A stretch of DNA of 64,000 nt from Candidatus Woesearchaeota archaeon (GTDB taxonomy: Archaea > Nanobdellota > Nanobdellia > Woesearchaeales > GW2011-AR4), in NCBI GenBank assembly GCA_016185945.1, contig JACPMR010000010.1:186001-250000 (forward strand), read 5' to 3'. Position numbers and translations under genes: made by a program. Below the pieces are notes generated by a model, which was given only the letters and a program-made list of their open reading frames with translations, did not search any database and was not told where the DNA came from. Positions 1 through 7,032 of this stretch are shown here, piece after piece. Every line of letters begins with the position of its first letter. Positions within the stretch are counted from its first letter, which is position 1.

Positions 1-713
1 TTTGTGATTTCCTCGTCTTTGAGCAAGCCGAGCGCCTTGATTATGACAATTATCGGGATTCTCTTTACTCGGGTAAAGGTAAGATAGAACAAGCCATCTT
101 TCATCTTCTCGAGCGTGTGAGGAATCTTGTAAGAGCCGTATTCAGAAAAAAGCTTGCCGACAAATTCGCTCGGGCCTGTTGTGTCCCGCTCCATGAGGAA
201 TCTGTTTGATGCCAAATCCTCAATTGTGATAAGAACTTTTTCCGTGCCGTTGATAATGAAGTAGCCGCCTGGCTCGTCGGGGTCTTCGCCTTTTGCTATT
301 AGCTCTTCCCTGCCGAGCTTATGCAAATGGCACCACTTGCTTTTCAGCATTATGGGCAGATTTCCTATTTGAGTGTCAAAGCTTTCACGCTGCACTCCAT
401 TTATGTGAGCGCTTACTGTAATCCAGCACGGCGCAGAATAGGTGATTTTTCTGAGTCTTGCTTCCATAGGGTATATGTTCCTGCTTGAGCCGTCTGCTTC
501 AATCATCTTGGGCTTTTCAACCCAGATTTTGTCCAGCTTTATCTTGAACTCGTCAATGTTATGGGGAATTATTGTCGGTATTATTTCCTTGTTTTCCTCG
601 ATGATGTTAAGAAGCTCCTTGTCTATGAAATTATTGAATGATTCTATATCAGAATCTACAAAGCTCTGCTCTTCAAAATATTTCTGGATAAGAGTTTTGC
701 CGTACTTATACAT
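1..713 (-). CDS. rpoB: DNA-directed RNA polymerase subunit B (Rpb2-like), N-terminal part
   Basis: This is the second-largest catalytic subunit of archaeal RNA polymerase. Translation from ATG at 713 gives about 237 residues that run off the window edge. Family hallmarks are the GNLPIMLKS stretch (residues 117-125) and YFIINGTEKVLI (151-162). The start overlaps the end of rpoH by 8 nt, the usual archaeal rpoH-rpoB order. Whether the subunit is whole or split into B'' and B' cannot be told, because the 3' part lies outside the window. Confidence 0.95.
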   Translation of the reverse strand, partial: MYKYGKTLIQKYFEEQSFVDSDIESFNNFIDKELLNIIEENKEIIPTIIPHNIDEFKIKLDKIWVEKPKMIEADGSSRNIYPMEARLRKITYSAPCWITVSAHINGVQRESFDTQIGNLPIMLKSKWCHLHKLGREELIAKGEDPDEPGGYFIINGTEKVLITIEDLASNRFLMERDTTGPSEFVGKLFSEYGSYKIPHTLEKMKDGLFYLTFTRVKRIPIIVIIKALGLLKDEEIT

Positions 714-951
714 CTGCCACCACCCTGTAAAAAACTGCGTCGCCTGCTGTCTGGCTTTTCCTTACTATCTTCACTATGTCGCCTGGCTTTACGTCAAGCT
801 CCTTGATTGCTGCATCTATCTTTAGTATTTTTGGCAGCTCCTTAGAAGTTACGTTGTACTTTTCGAGCAGCTGTGCTTTTTCTCTTTCGCCAAGCTTTAA
901 GTGTTTTGGAGTTAGTATGTGCTTATCAACCTTAAATTTCTGTTTCTTCAT
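706..951 (-). CDS. rpoH: DNA-directed RNA polymerase subunit H (Rpb5 C-terminal homologue)
   Basis: Small assembly subunit of archaeal RNA polymerase, about 81 residues from ATG at 951. The C-terminal signature KPGDIVKIVRKS followed by YRVV is typical. An upstream in-frame TTG at 978 would add nine residues. I prefer 951 because a TATA-like TTTATTAAAA lies near 985-995 and family members begin with a short basic segment followed by DHILVPKH-like sequence (here DKHILTPKH). It is followed immediately by rpoB. Confidence 0.93.
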   Translation of the reverse strand: MKKQKFKVDKHILTPKHLKLGEREKAQLLEKYNVTSKELPKILKIDAAIKELDVKPGDIVKIVRKSQTAGDAVFYRVVADV

Positions 952-994
952 CTTTTGCTCGTCACTGTCCCCAAACAATGGTTATTTTAATAAA

Positions 995-1158
995 TGGGCC
1001 GGACGAGATTTCCTTAATCGAAATGGGTTGTTCGGACTCGCGACCACCTGATTAAAAGTTTCACCCCGACTTGCCTGCAACTTGTTGCAGACTTGTATCC
1101 GTCAACAGGTGCTCTTTCCTGCTTGCATAATGCAGGTACCAGGCTGAGCTACCGGCCC
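995..1158 (-). tRNA. tRNA-Lys(TTT) with three introns
   Basis: The acceptor stem is GGGCCGG/CCGGCCC with discriminator A73; no CCA is encoded. Removing three insertions leaves a 74-nt cloverleaf with anticodon arm CCTGA-CTTTTAA-TCAGG. Exons are 1158-1138, 1115-1106, 1059-1031 and 1008-995. Introns are 1137-1116 (D-loop, 22 nt; BHB central helix CCTG/CAGG with bulges GTA and AAA), 1105-1060 (anticodon stem near position 30/31, 46 nt; CACC/GGTG) and 1030-1009 (T-loop 59/60, 22 nt). The spliced T-loop TCCGAAT has C at position 55, where U is expected, and the pair 49-65 is G-U. Exact splice points of the anticodon and T-loop introns are inferred from cloverleaf restoration. Confidence 0.88.
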
Positions 1159-1166
1159 AATAAGAG

Positions 1167-1347
1167 CGCCCTGGTCGGGATTTTCAACAACGGCAAATTC
1201 CGTTGACAAATTGCGGGACATAAAGTCCCTAGTTTTTGAACCCGAGTCGGAGCCTTTCAATACAATCGTTGTACGACAGGGCTCCATGATAGTTCCTGCA
1301 GCATATTAAATGCCTTTTTTGGCTGTTCCAGGCTACACTACCAGGGC
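1167..1347 (-). tRNA. tRNA-Asp(GTC) with three introns
   Basis: The acceptor is GCCCTGG/CCAGGGC with G73, the Asp discriminator. Splicing gives a 75-nt tRNA with anticodon stem GAGCC/GGCTC and loop CTGTCGA (anticodon GTC). Exons are 1347-1327, 1292-1274, 1255-1235 and 1180-1167. The D-loop intron (1326-1293, 34 nt) has a textbook BHB: CCTG/CAGG with bulges GAA and AAC. The T-loop intron (1234-1181, 54 nt) has central helix TTCA/TGAA, bulges AAA and AAT, flanked by T-stem TCGGG/CCCGA. The anticodon intron (about 1273-1256, 18 nt) is mostly a hairpin TACAA/TTGTA and its BHB is relaxed. It lies 8 bp upstream of tRNA-Lys and is probably co-transcribed with it. Confidence 0.88.
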
Positions 1348-1576
1348 AATTGCTTGCAAAAAAGGCATAGTAAACCCTCCTCAGCAAATCAGACAATGAA
1401 ATCATAGTCTTTTGTCTAAAGAAGGATTATTTCTCATCGTGTTGGGGATAATCCAGTTATTTATAAAGCTTTTGGATTTCTATATTGAAAAATAAGATTA
1501 AAAGACAATACAAAAAACACTAAAATCTCAATCAACAATAAAATAATTCATAAAAAATAAAACATTGATAAACATC
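1348..1576. other. Intergenic spacer upstream of the tRNA pair
   Basis: No coding potential is seen. It contains an inverted repeat at 1424-1454 (GGATTAT/ATAATCC, about 17-nt loop) and a TATA-like TTTATAAATAAC on the minus strand near 1460-1475. That TATA is too far from the tRNA 5' end for a standard promoter, and the real tRNA promoter is not resolved. Confidence 0.4.
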
Positions 1577-1731
1577 TTTCAATCCCGAGAGCGACTTTGT
1601 GATTTCATAAGGTGAAGAAAGTAATCCGCTTGTGAGAAAGGCACTTTCTATCCCGGCAATCAAGTGCAGTGAGAAGTGGCTGTGGCTCCCTTATCACAAA
1701 AGCAGCTACAGGGAAGCCCTCGTGATTGAAA
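1577..1731 (-). repeat. Family A dispersed structured element, full copy
   Basis: It is bounded by terminal inverted repeats TTTCAATC and GATTGAAA. On the minus strand it carries the family core: a CTTCCC...GGGAGCCAC segment, a GCACTTGATT...AGTGCC stem, then hairpin AGCGGATTACTTT...AAAGTCGCT followed by CTCGGGATTG. It is closely similar in order and sequence to the copy at 37737-37887. It lies between the tRNA pair and eL41. Confidence 0.8.
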
Positions 1732-1812
1732 TAAAAAGATTTAATCTCTGTTTTTGTTGGAAAGTCACTGATTGAAATAAAAAATTAAAATTGAATTTGT
1801 TTTCTCACAAAC

Positions 1813-1820
1813 TTTAAATA
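1813..1820 (+). promoter_or_regulatory. TATA box of the eL41 gene
   Basis: TTTAAATA lies 23-30 nt upstream of the ATG at 1843, the spacing expected for an archaeal promoter giving a leaderless or nearly leaderless transcript. Confidence 0.65.
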
Positions 1821-1842
1821 CAACAATCAAATTCATTTCATT

Positions 1843-1953
1843 ATGAAAAGAAGCTCTCGTCGGTGGAAGAAGAAGCAGCAGATGAGATGGAAGTGGCAGC
1901 GCAAGAGGATCAAGAAAGAGAGAAGGCTAAGGAAGCAGCACAGGGCGACTTAA
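1843..1953 (+). CDS. rpl41e: Large ribosomal subunit protein eL41
   Basis: This is a 36-residue, extremely basic protein beginning MKRSSRRWKKKQQ and containing the family core MRWKW followed by alternating Arg/Lys. Archaeal eL41 proteins are about 36 residues with the same MKRR-WKKK-MRWKW layout. It acts at the ribosomal subunit interface. A TATA box at 1813-1820 supports the start. It is short enough to be missed by ordinary gene calling, and an internal start at 1882 would leave only the core. Confidence 0.9.
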   Translation: MKRSSRRWKKKQQMRWKWQRKRIKKERRLRKQHRAT

Positions 1954-2039
1954 TTGTTATATTTTTCACATTTCTCATTTAAACAGAAAACTATATATAC
2001 AATTCATCTTGTCTTTGTTATTAGGTGGTTTAAATCTCT

Positions 2040-3302
2040 ATGATGGATGATATTTCAAAGACCGACCCTGAGATTCTTGAGCTTGTGAAAAAAGAAGGCA
2101 TAAGGATAAGGAATGGTGTTGAGTTAATCCCAAGCGAGAATTTTGTGAGCAAGGCAGTGCTGCAGGCATACGCCACTTTCTACACAAACAAATATTCTGA
2201 AGGTTATCCCGGCAAAAGGTACTATGGCGGCAACCAGTTTGTTGACATGGTTGAGAACCTTGCAATCGAAAGAGCAAAAAAGTTATTTGGAACTGAGCAC
2301 GTGAATGTACAGCCATATTCTGGAAGCCCTGCAAACCAAGCAGTTTTCTTTGCTTTGCTTAATGTTGGTGATATATTTATGGGATTTGACTTGAGCGCAG
2401 GCGGGCATTTAACGCATGGCAGCCCTGTTAATTTTTCAGGCAAGCAATACAAATGTGTTCCTTATAATGTTAACAGAGAAACAGAATTGCTTGAATATGA
2501 TGTCATAATGAAGCAGGCAAAGGAATGCAAGCCAAAAATGATTTTATCCGGGCTGACTGCTTATCCAAGAAAAATTGATTTTGAGGCATTCAAGGAAATT
2601 TGCGACGAGGTTGGCGCTTATCATTTTGCAGACATTGCCCATATTGCTGGACTTTGCGCAACTGGTTTGCATCAAAATCCTGTGCCTTATTGTGATGTTG
2701 TGACAACAACAACCCATAAAACTTTGAGAGGGCCAAGAGGAGCAATTATAATGTGCAAGGAAAAGCACGCACAGGCAATTGACAAGGCAGTTTTTCCAGG
2801 GCTGCAAGGAGGCCCGCATGACCATGTGACTGCTGCAAAGGCAGTTGCTTTCAAGGAAGCATTGCAGCCAAGCTACAAAAAATACTGCGAGCAGATTGTA
2901 AAGAATGCAAAGGCGCTTGCTGGTTCCTTGATGGATAATGGCTTGGAGTTAGTGACTGGAGGAACAGACAACCACCTTATGGTTATTAAATTGGTCAATA
3001 AAGGCTTGACTGGAAAGGGAAAGGAAATACAGAATGCACTAGGAGAAGCGGAGATTTACGTCAATAAAAACTCAATTCCCTATGAGCCAAACACTCCCTT
3101 CAATCCAAGCGGAATAAGATTGGGCACTCCTGCAATCACAACAAGAGGCATGAAGGAAAGCGAGATGAAAGTGATTGGAGAAAGCATTGCAAAGGTTATT
3201 GACAATTACACAGACAAAGCAATCATTGAAAAAGCAAAGAATGATATTTTGGAATTATGCAATGACTTTCCGCTTTATCCGGGGATGGAAGTTTTGAGGT
3301 AA
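2040..3302 (+). CDS. glyA: Serine hydroxymethyltransferase
   Basis: PLP enzyme that interconverts serine and glycine and loads the one-carbon unit onto the folate carrier. The 420 residues match the usual length. The PLP lysine is K227 in TTTTHKTLRGPRG, preceded by the cofactor-contacting DIAHIAG (198-204). N-terminal LIPSENF and YSEGYPGKRYYGG are family signatures. TATA ACTATATATAC lies near 1990-2000 and an AGGTGG Shine-Dalgarno at 2023-2028. MM at the start leaves 2040 or 2043 possible. It sits directly upstream of folD, its pathway partner. Confidence 0.97.
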   Translation: MMDDISKTDPEILELVKKEGIRIRNGVELIPSENFVSKAVLQAYATFYTNKYSEGYPGKRYYGGNQFVDMVENLAIERAKKLFGTEHVNVQPYSGSPANQAVFFALLNVGDIFMGFDLSAGGHLTHGSPVNFSGKQYKCVPYNVNRETELLEYDVIMKQAKECKPKMILSGLTAYPRKIDFEAFKEICDEVGAYHFADIAHIAGLCATGLHQNPVPYCDVVTTTTHKTLRGPRGAIIMCKEKHAQAIDKAVFPGLQGGPHDHVTAAKAVAFKEALQPSYKKYCEQIVKNAKALAGSLMDNGLELVTGGTDNHLMVIKLVNKGLTGKGKEIQNALGEAEIYVNKNSIPYEPNTPFNPSGIRLGTPAITTRGMKESEMKVIGESIAKVIDNYTDKAIIEKAKNDILELCNDFPLYPGMEVLR

Positions 3303-3388
3303 AAATTTTGGTTGGAAATATTTTTAATGAGATGCTCTATTGGCAACAGCAAGAAACACAAAAACATTAAATTTAAATTAATTAAAAA

Positions 3389-3527
3389 ATTCAATCCGTT
3401 GCTTCGCAACCAATTTTACTGCTCGGCAAAATTATCGAAAATCCAAAGGATTTTCGGGAATGCTCGGAAATCTATGATTTCCGACATTTTCCCTTTCAAT
3501 CAGTTTTGCCTCGCCTATATATTCAAT
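3389..3527 (-). repeat. Family B dispersed palindromic element, expanded copy
   Basis: Read on the minus strand it has the family ends TATATAGGCGAGG and CAACGGATTGAAT, with hairpin stem GGCAAAA/TTTTGCC. Extra nested hairpins (GGAAATC/GATTTCC and GAAAATCC/GGATTTTC) enlarge the loop. It occupies nearly all the space between glyA and folD. An open frame from 3312 through it is in phase with folD but is almost certainly not translated as folD sequence. Confidence 0.7.
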
Positions 3528-3530
3528 AAA

Positions 3531-4376
3531 ATGCCTGCAAAAATAATTGACGGAAAGAAAATTGCTGAAAAAATAATTAATGACTTAAAGTCAAAAATAA
3601 AAAATATGAAGGAAAAGCCAGGACTTGCATTAGTTCTTGTAGGTAACAATCCTGCTTCTGAAGTTTATGTCAATTTCAAGGAGAAGGACTCGAAAGAAGC
3701 AGGAGTGTACTGCGAAAGATACAACCTTGATGAAAATATAAGCGAGATGGATTTGCTGAATCTAGTCAATAACTTGAATCAAAATCCAAAAATCCATGGC
3801 GTTCTTGTTCAGCTGCCTTTGCCAAAGCACATTGACGAAAATCTCGTGACAAACTCCATACTTCCGCATAAGGATGTAGATGGGTTTACAGCAGTTAGCT
3901 TGGGGCATCTTTTCTCTGATAAAACAATTCTTGCGCCTGCAACTGCAAGGGCTGTAATTCATTTAATTGAATCAACCGGAGCAAAGATTGAAGGGAAAAA
4001 CGCAGTTGTTGTCGGGAGAAGCAATATTGTCGGAAAGCCAGTTGCAATGATGCTGCTTGAAAAGAATGCGACTGTTACAATTTGCCATTCAAGGACAAAA
4101 AATCTTGAAGAGAACACAAAAAAAGCAGACATTCTAGTTGTTGCTGTCGGCAAACCGAATTTGATAACAAAGGACATGGTTAAGGAAGGTGCTGTTGTAA
4201 TCGATGTTGGAATTAACAGAATTGGCGGGAAGCTTGTTGGCGATGTTGATTTTAATAATGTGAAAGAAGTTGCCGGGTTCATAACTCCTGTGCCTGGCGG
4301 AGTAGGACCAATGACTAGGGCAATGCTGATGGAGAATACTTTGAAAGCAGTGGAATTGGCGAAAAGGATTTCTTAA
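3531..4376 (+). CDS. folD: Bifunctional methylene-THF dehydrogenase/cyclohydrolase FolD
   Basis: Oxidises 5,10-methylene- to 10-formyl-tetrahydrofolate via the methenyl form, supplying formyl groups to purN and purH. The protein is 281 residues from ATG 3531, the normal length. Catalytic Y46-x3-K50, VQLPLPKH, NADP-loop GRSNIVGKP and C-terminal PVPGGVGPMT are all present. A longer in-frame start at 3312 is rejected because its extra 73 residues come from the repeat element at 3389-3527. Confidence 0.96.
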   Translation: MPAKIIDGKKIAEKIINDLKSKIKNMKEKPGLALVLVGNNPASEVYVNFKEKDSKEAGVYCERYNLDENISEMDLLNLVNNLNQNPKIHGVLVQLPLPKHIDENLVTNSILPHKDVDGFTAVSLGHLFSDKTILAPATARAVIHLIESTGAKIEGKNAVVVGRSNIVGKPVAMMLLEKNATVTICHSRTKNLEENTKKADILVVAVGKPNLITKDMVKEGAVVIDVGINRIGGKLVGDVDFNNVKEVAGFITPVPGGVGPMTRAMLMENTLKAVELAKRIS

Positions 4377-4391
4377 TTTTAAACCAAAAAG

Positions 4392-4422
4392 TTTTTATAT
4401 ATGTGCATACGCATATGCATAC
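4392..4422 (+). promoter_or_regulatory. vapBC promoter with tandem GCATAY repeats
   Basis: TTTTTATATA at 4392-4401 is a good TATA box 26-35 nt upstream of ATG 4427. Immediately downstream are three tandem hexamers GCATAC, GCATAT, GCATAC (4405-4422) covering the expected transcription start. This is a likely autoregulatory site for the antitoxin or VapBC complex. Confidence 0.6.
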
Positions 4423-4426
4423 ATCT

Positions 4427-4654
4427 ATGGTAAAAGTAATATCATTGTCTGAAGAAGCTTACGAAAAGCTAAAGAGTAAGAAAGGAGATAACAAATCCTT
4501 TTCTGATGTAGTTATAGAGCTTGTTGACAAAAAGCCAAAGAAATCAATTATGGATTTGTTCGGGGTTTTAAAAGACGATAAGGAATCATTAAAGGCTTTT
4601 GAGGATGTTATTAATGAGAGGAAAAAGATTAAGTTAAGACCTGCGAAATTCTAA
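4427..4654 (+). CDS. VapB-type antitoxin (DUF217-like)
   Basis: 75-residue antitoxin whose N-terminal segment VKVISLSEEAYEKLK resembles the small DNA-binding antitoxins paired with PIN toxins in archaea. The acidic/basic C-terminal tail would wrap the toxin. ATG 4427 is preferred over an ATG at 4403 because of the TATA spacing. The toxin gene begins 2 nt after the stop. Subfamily assignment is inference. Confidence 0.8.
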   Translation: MVKVISLSEEAYEKLKSKKGDNKSFSDVVIELVDKKPKKSIMDLFGVLKDDKESLKAFEDVINERKKIKLRPAKF

Positions 4655-4656
4655 AA

Positions 4657-5049
4657 ATGTATTGCCTTGATTCTAGCACGGTTATTGATTATATGAGGGG
4701 AAACATACACATCAAATCCCGGTTGGATCAAATAGGTTCTATCCCTATTCACATAACTGTTATTACATTATGCGAATTATTTAAAGGAGCTTATTTATCG
4801 CCTGACATCGAAAAAAACTTAAGTCTTGTAAATGATCTTTTTGACTATTTTAATATTTTGGAACTTGACGATAATGCAGCGAGGATATATGGGGAAAGAT
4901 ATTCTGAACTTAAGAAGATTGGAAAACCAACCCAAGATTTTGATTTGCTTATTGCTTCAATATGTATTTCGAATAATGAGGTTTTAATAACAAGAAACAA
5001 AAAACATTTCGAGAAAATCAAAGGTTTGAAAATTGAAGAATGGTCATAA
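4657..5049 (+). CDS. vapC: VapC toxin, PIN-domain ribonuclease
   Basis: 130-residue PIN domain with the acidic set D5, E40 and D94/D96 (in QDFDLLIAS). VapC proteins are Mg2+-dependent endoribonucleases, often cutting tRNA or rRNA, and are held inactive by the cognate VapB. It overlaps the following oxidoreductase gene by 10 nt, so that gene is translationally tied to this operon. Confidence 0.88.
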   Translation: MYCLDSSTVIDYMRGNIHIKSRLDQIGSIPIHITVITLCELFKGAYLSPDIEKNLSLVNDLFDYFNILELDDNAARIYGERYSELKKIGKPTQDFDLLIASICISNNEVLITRNKKHFEKIKGLKIEEWS

Positions 5050-5747
5050 ACTTAAAATTTCCAGTCATAGAAACAAAGCAAGAAACACATGATGTCAAAT
5101 CCATTAAACTAGATTTTGATGAAAATAAATTTGACTACAAGTCAGGGCAATACATGATAGTAGAGCTTGAAACTGGCGATGAAGAAAACACACATCCATT
5201 GTCAATTGCCTCTTCTCCTAGTGAAGATTTTTTGCTGTTCTCTACAAAAGCATCACAGAGTTCATTCAAACAAAAATTCAACAGCTTAAAAGTTGGTGAT
5301 AAAGTTAAGATGAAAGGGCCTATGGGAATTTTTGTTTTGAAGGAGGATGCAAAAGAAGTCGTGCTTCTTGGTGGTGGAATAGGAATAACTCCTTTTAGAA
5401 ATATGATAAAATATTCCTGTGATAAAAAATTGCCAATAAAATTGACATTGCTTTATTCCAACAAAACTCCTGATGATATTGTCTATAAAGATGAATGGGC
5501 TGTTTTTGAAGGACAAAATCCAAACTTGAAGGTTGTGAATACTGTTACAGATTATCAAGGCGCTGACTGGAAAGGAAAAACAGGAAGGATAAACGAAGAA
5601 ATGATAAGGGAGTTCTGCAATGACATTAACAACACAATTTTCTACATCTGCGGACCGCCTGGAATGGTTGATGCATTGTCTAACTTGTTGAAGACAATGA
5701 ATATACCACAACAGAATATTAAAGTGGAGAAGTTTGTGGGGTATTAA
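5040..5747 (+). CDS. FAD/NAD(P)-binding oxidoreductase, ferredoxin reductase-like
   Basis: 235 residues with a ferredoxin-NADP reductase fold: an N-terminal FAD barrel (HPLSIASSP in place of the usual RxYS), then an NAD(P) domain with GGGIGITPF and YICGPPGM. No iron-sulfur domain follows. It resembles CysJ/Hmp/flavodoxin-reductase single modules, transferring electrons between NAD(P)H and a flavin or iron-sulfur partner. The partner is unknown; a ferredoxin (15160) and an RnfD-like protein (16576) occur in the same window. It overlaps vapC, an unusual linkage. Confidence 0.85.
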   Translation: MVINLKFPVIETKQETHDVKSIKLDFDENKFDYKSGQYMIVELETGDEENTHPLSIASSPSEDFLLFSTKASQSSFKQKFNSLKVGDKVKMKGPMGIFVLKEDAKEVVLLGGGIGITPFRNMIKYSCDKKLPIKLTLLYSNKTPDDIVYKDEWAVFEGQNPNLKVVNTVTDYQGADWKGKTGRINEEMIREFCNDINNTIFYICGPPGMVDALSNLLKTMNIPQQNIKVEKFVGY

Positions 5748-5766
5748 AAAATAGAAATATTTATAT

Positions 5767-5798
5767 AGTACTTAAGTACATAAGTACTTATGGTACTT
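5767..5798 (+). promoter_or_regulatory. Operator of second vapBC: repeated AGTAC half-sites
   Basis: Directly after TATA TTTATATA (5760-5767) come repeated half-sites (AGTACTTA, TAAGTAC, AAGTACTTA, GGTACTT) in alternating orientation, reaching into the first codons of the antitoxin. The arrangement fits cooperative binding of a VapB dimer array for autoregulation. Confidence 0.6.
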
Positions 5799-6056
5799 AA
5801 AGTTGAATTAGAAAAGGAATTGGAGTATAAGTTTAGGGAGGTTGCTATGAAAAAATATGGCTATCAAAAGGGCTCTATACAGAAAGCAACAAAAGAGGCA
5901 TTAAACAGTTGGGTTAATCAGCAATCTACAAAAATTCCAAAAGTCGAGGATCCTTTTAAATTAGTCGAGGGTATATTGAGTCATTTGAAAGGCAAAAAAA
6001 CTTCTGTTCAGTTGCAGCATGAGGCCAAAGACTTATGGGCAAAGAAGTATTCATAG
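5790..6056 (+). CDS. VapB-type antitoxin
   Basis: 88 residues; the N-terminal half (VELEKELEYKFREVAMKK...KGSIQKATKEALNSWV) looks like a ribbon-helix-helix DNA-binding region, and the tail is charged. It ends in TAG and overlaps the toxin start by 22 nt. The identification rests mainly on the pairing with a PIN protein and on the operator-like repeats over its start. Confidence 0.7.
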   Translation: MVLKVELEKELEYKFREVAMKKYGYQKGSIQKATKEALNSWVNQQSTKIPKVEDPFKLVEGILSHLKGKKTSVQLQHEAKDLWAKKYS

Positions 6057-6442
6057 ATGCTAATATTTTTCTTGAAATTTTTCTTAAAGACAATAAATCG
6101 GAAGAATGCAAAAAATTTTTGAAATCTCTGCAAGAGCAAAATATAACCGCAGTTACAAGTGATTTTATAATTTATAGTTGTATTATCAATGTGCAAAACA
6201 ATCTAAAAAATACAGAATCAATAAAAAATATAGTTATATTTTTTAATAATTATTCTAACCTAAAACTTTTAAGACCATCATTTGATGATTTTTACAACGC
6301 AGTTGAAATAATGGAAAGCAATAAATTAGATTTTGATGACAGCTTAGTTGTTGCATGCATGAAGAGTTATGAAATAAGAGAGATTGCCTCATTTGATAAG
6401 CATTTTGATAAGGTTAAGGGGATTGAGAGGATTAAACTATAA
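6035..6442 (+). CDS. PIN-domain protein, VapC-like toxin (diverged)
   Basis: 135 residues with PIN motifs FIDANIF (D8) and LDFDDSLVVACM, ending in a SFDKHFDKV-type segment. The second acidic position, normally Glu in the TSxxxxxE segment, is not obvious here (TSDFIIYSC), so the nuclease may be altered or may use another residue. It is co-transcribed with the overlapping antitoxin. Confidence 0.75.
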   Translation: MGKEVFIDANIFLEIFLKDNKSEECKKFLKSLQEQNITAVTSDFIIYSCIINVQNNLKNTESIKNIVIFFNNYSNLKLLRPSFDDFYNAVEIMESNKLDFDDSLVVACMKSYEIREIASFDKHFDKVKGIERIKL

Positions 6443-6501
6443 GTTTAAAACATAGAGTATAGAGAAGTTTGTTGGGTATTGAGAAAAAAAGTTCGTGAAA
6501 A

Positions 6502-6590
6502 GTACAGAGCAAGGCGACCCTTAGGGCTCGAGGCGAGAAATTTTTTCCTCGAAAATTTTGCCCTCGTGAGCAATTTAGTCATAATAGATT
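6502..6590 (+). repeat. Family D repeat, left-half copy
   Basis: Shares GTACAGAGCAAGGCGACC, GCTCGAGGCGAG and AAATTTTTTCCTCGAA with the element at 8588-8744. No coding potential. It fills the gap between vapC and the convergent RelE-like gene. Confidence 0.6.
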
Positions 6591-6639
6591 AATGCGTTAG
6601 CAGACAAGAATTAGGGAGTTGGGGCTTTATAGTATTATC

Positions 6640-7032
6640 TTATTTTTTTCTGAATTTAAACTTCTTATTATATCCATCATGATTGATAATATCAAGGACA
6701 AAGGCAATAATTTCAATCTCATCACTTTCAAGGGTATAAATCATCCTCCAATAATCCGGTAAATCTGCAATGAAAAGATTATCTGCACCATATTTTTGCC
6801 TGTATTCTTTTGGGATTAAATCCTTCTTTGCATTTTCTCCATAAAATGGATTGTTGGTAAGAATATCAAAAATTCTGTTAATAGCATTAAGAAGTGTAAT
6901 ATCTTTTGAACTTGGGATTCCTTGACTGCGCTGTTCACCAACTATTTTATTTAAGTCGTTGAATGCTTTTTCTGCATCACCAACCAATTTGATGGTAATC
7001 TTCTTTTTTATCTTTCCTTTGTAGCCTTTCAT
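6640..7032 (-). CDS. RelE/ParE-superfamily toxin-like protein
   Basis: 130 residues, basic, with the C-terminal RelE-like pattern YWRMIYTLE...EIIAFVLDIINHDGY. Family members are ribosome-dependent mRNA interferases or gyrase poisons. It overlaps by 4 nt the upstream winged-helix gene, which would be the partner. Assignment is by fold pattern only; catalytic residues are poorly conserved in this family. Confidence 0.6.
   Translation of the reverse strand: MKGYKGKIKKKITIKLVGDAEKAFNDLNKIVGEQRSQGIPSSKDITLLNAINRIFDILTNNPFYGENAKKDLIPKEYRQKYGADNLFIADLPDYWRMIYTLESDEIEIIAFVLDIINHDGYNKKFKFRKK

Noticed and set aside
442-1051. Plus-strand open frames opposite rpoB/rpoH
   Set aside because: They are antisense to well-recognised genes and give low-complexity hydrophobic or Ser/Phe-rich translations.
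1102-1287. 61-codon open frame over the two tRNA genes
   Set aside because: It lies wholly inside tRNA exons and introns and has no protein features; the tRNA folds explain the sequence.
1377-1455. Possible C/D box guide RNA on the minus strand (CGATGAG, TATGATT, TCTGA)
   Set aside because: Boxes are imperfect and not correctly spaced; only a simple inverted repeat is well supported.
3312-3530. N-terminal extension of folD
   Set aside because: The extra frame is a family B repeat; ATG 3531 gives a protein of normal FolD length beginning at the conserved domain.
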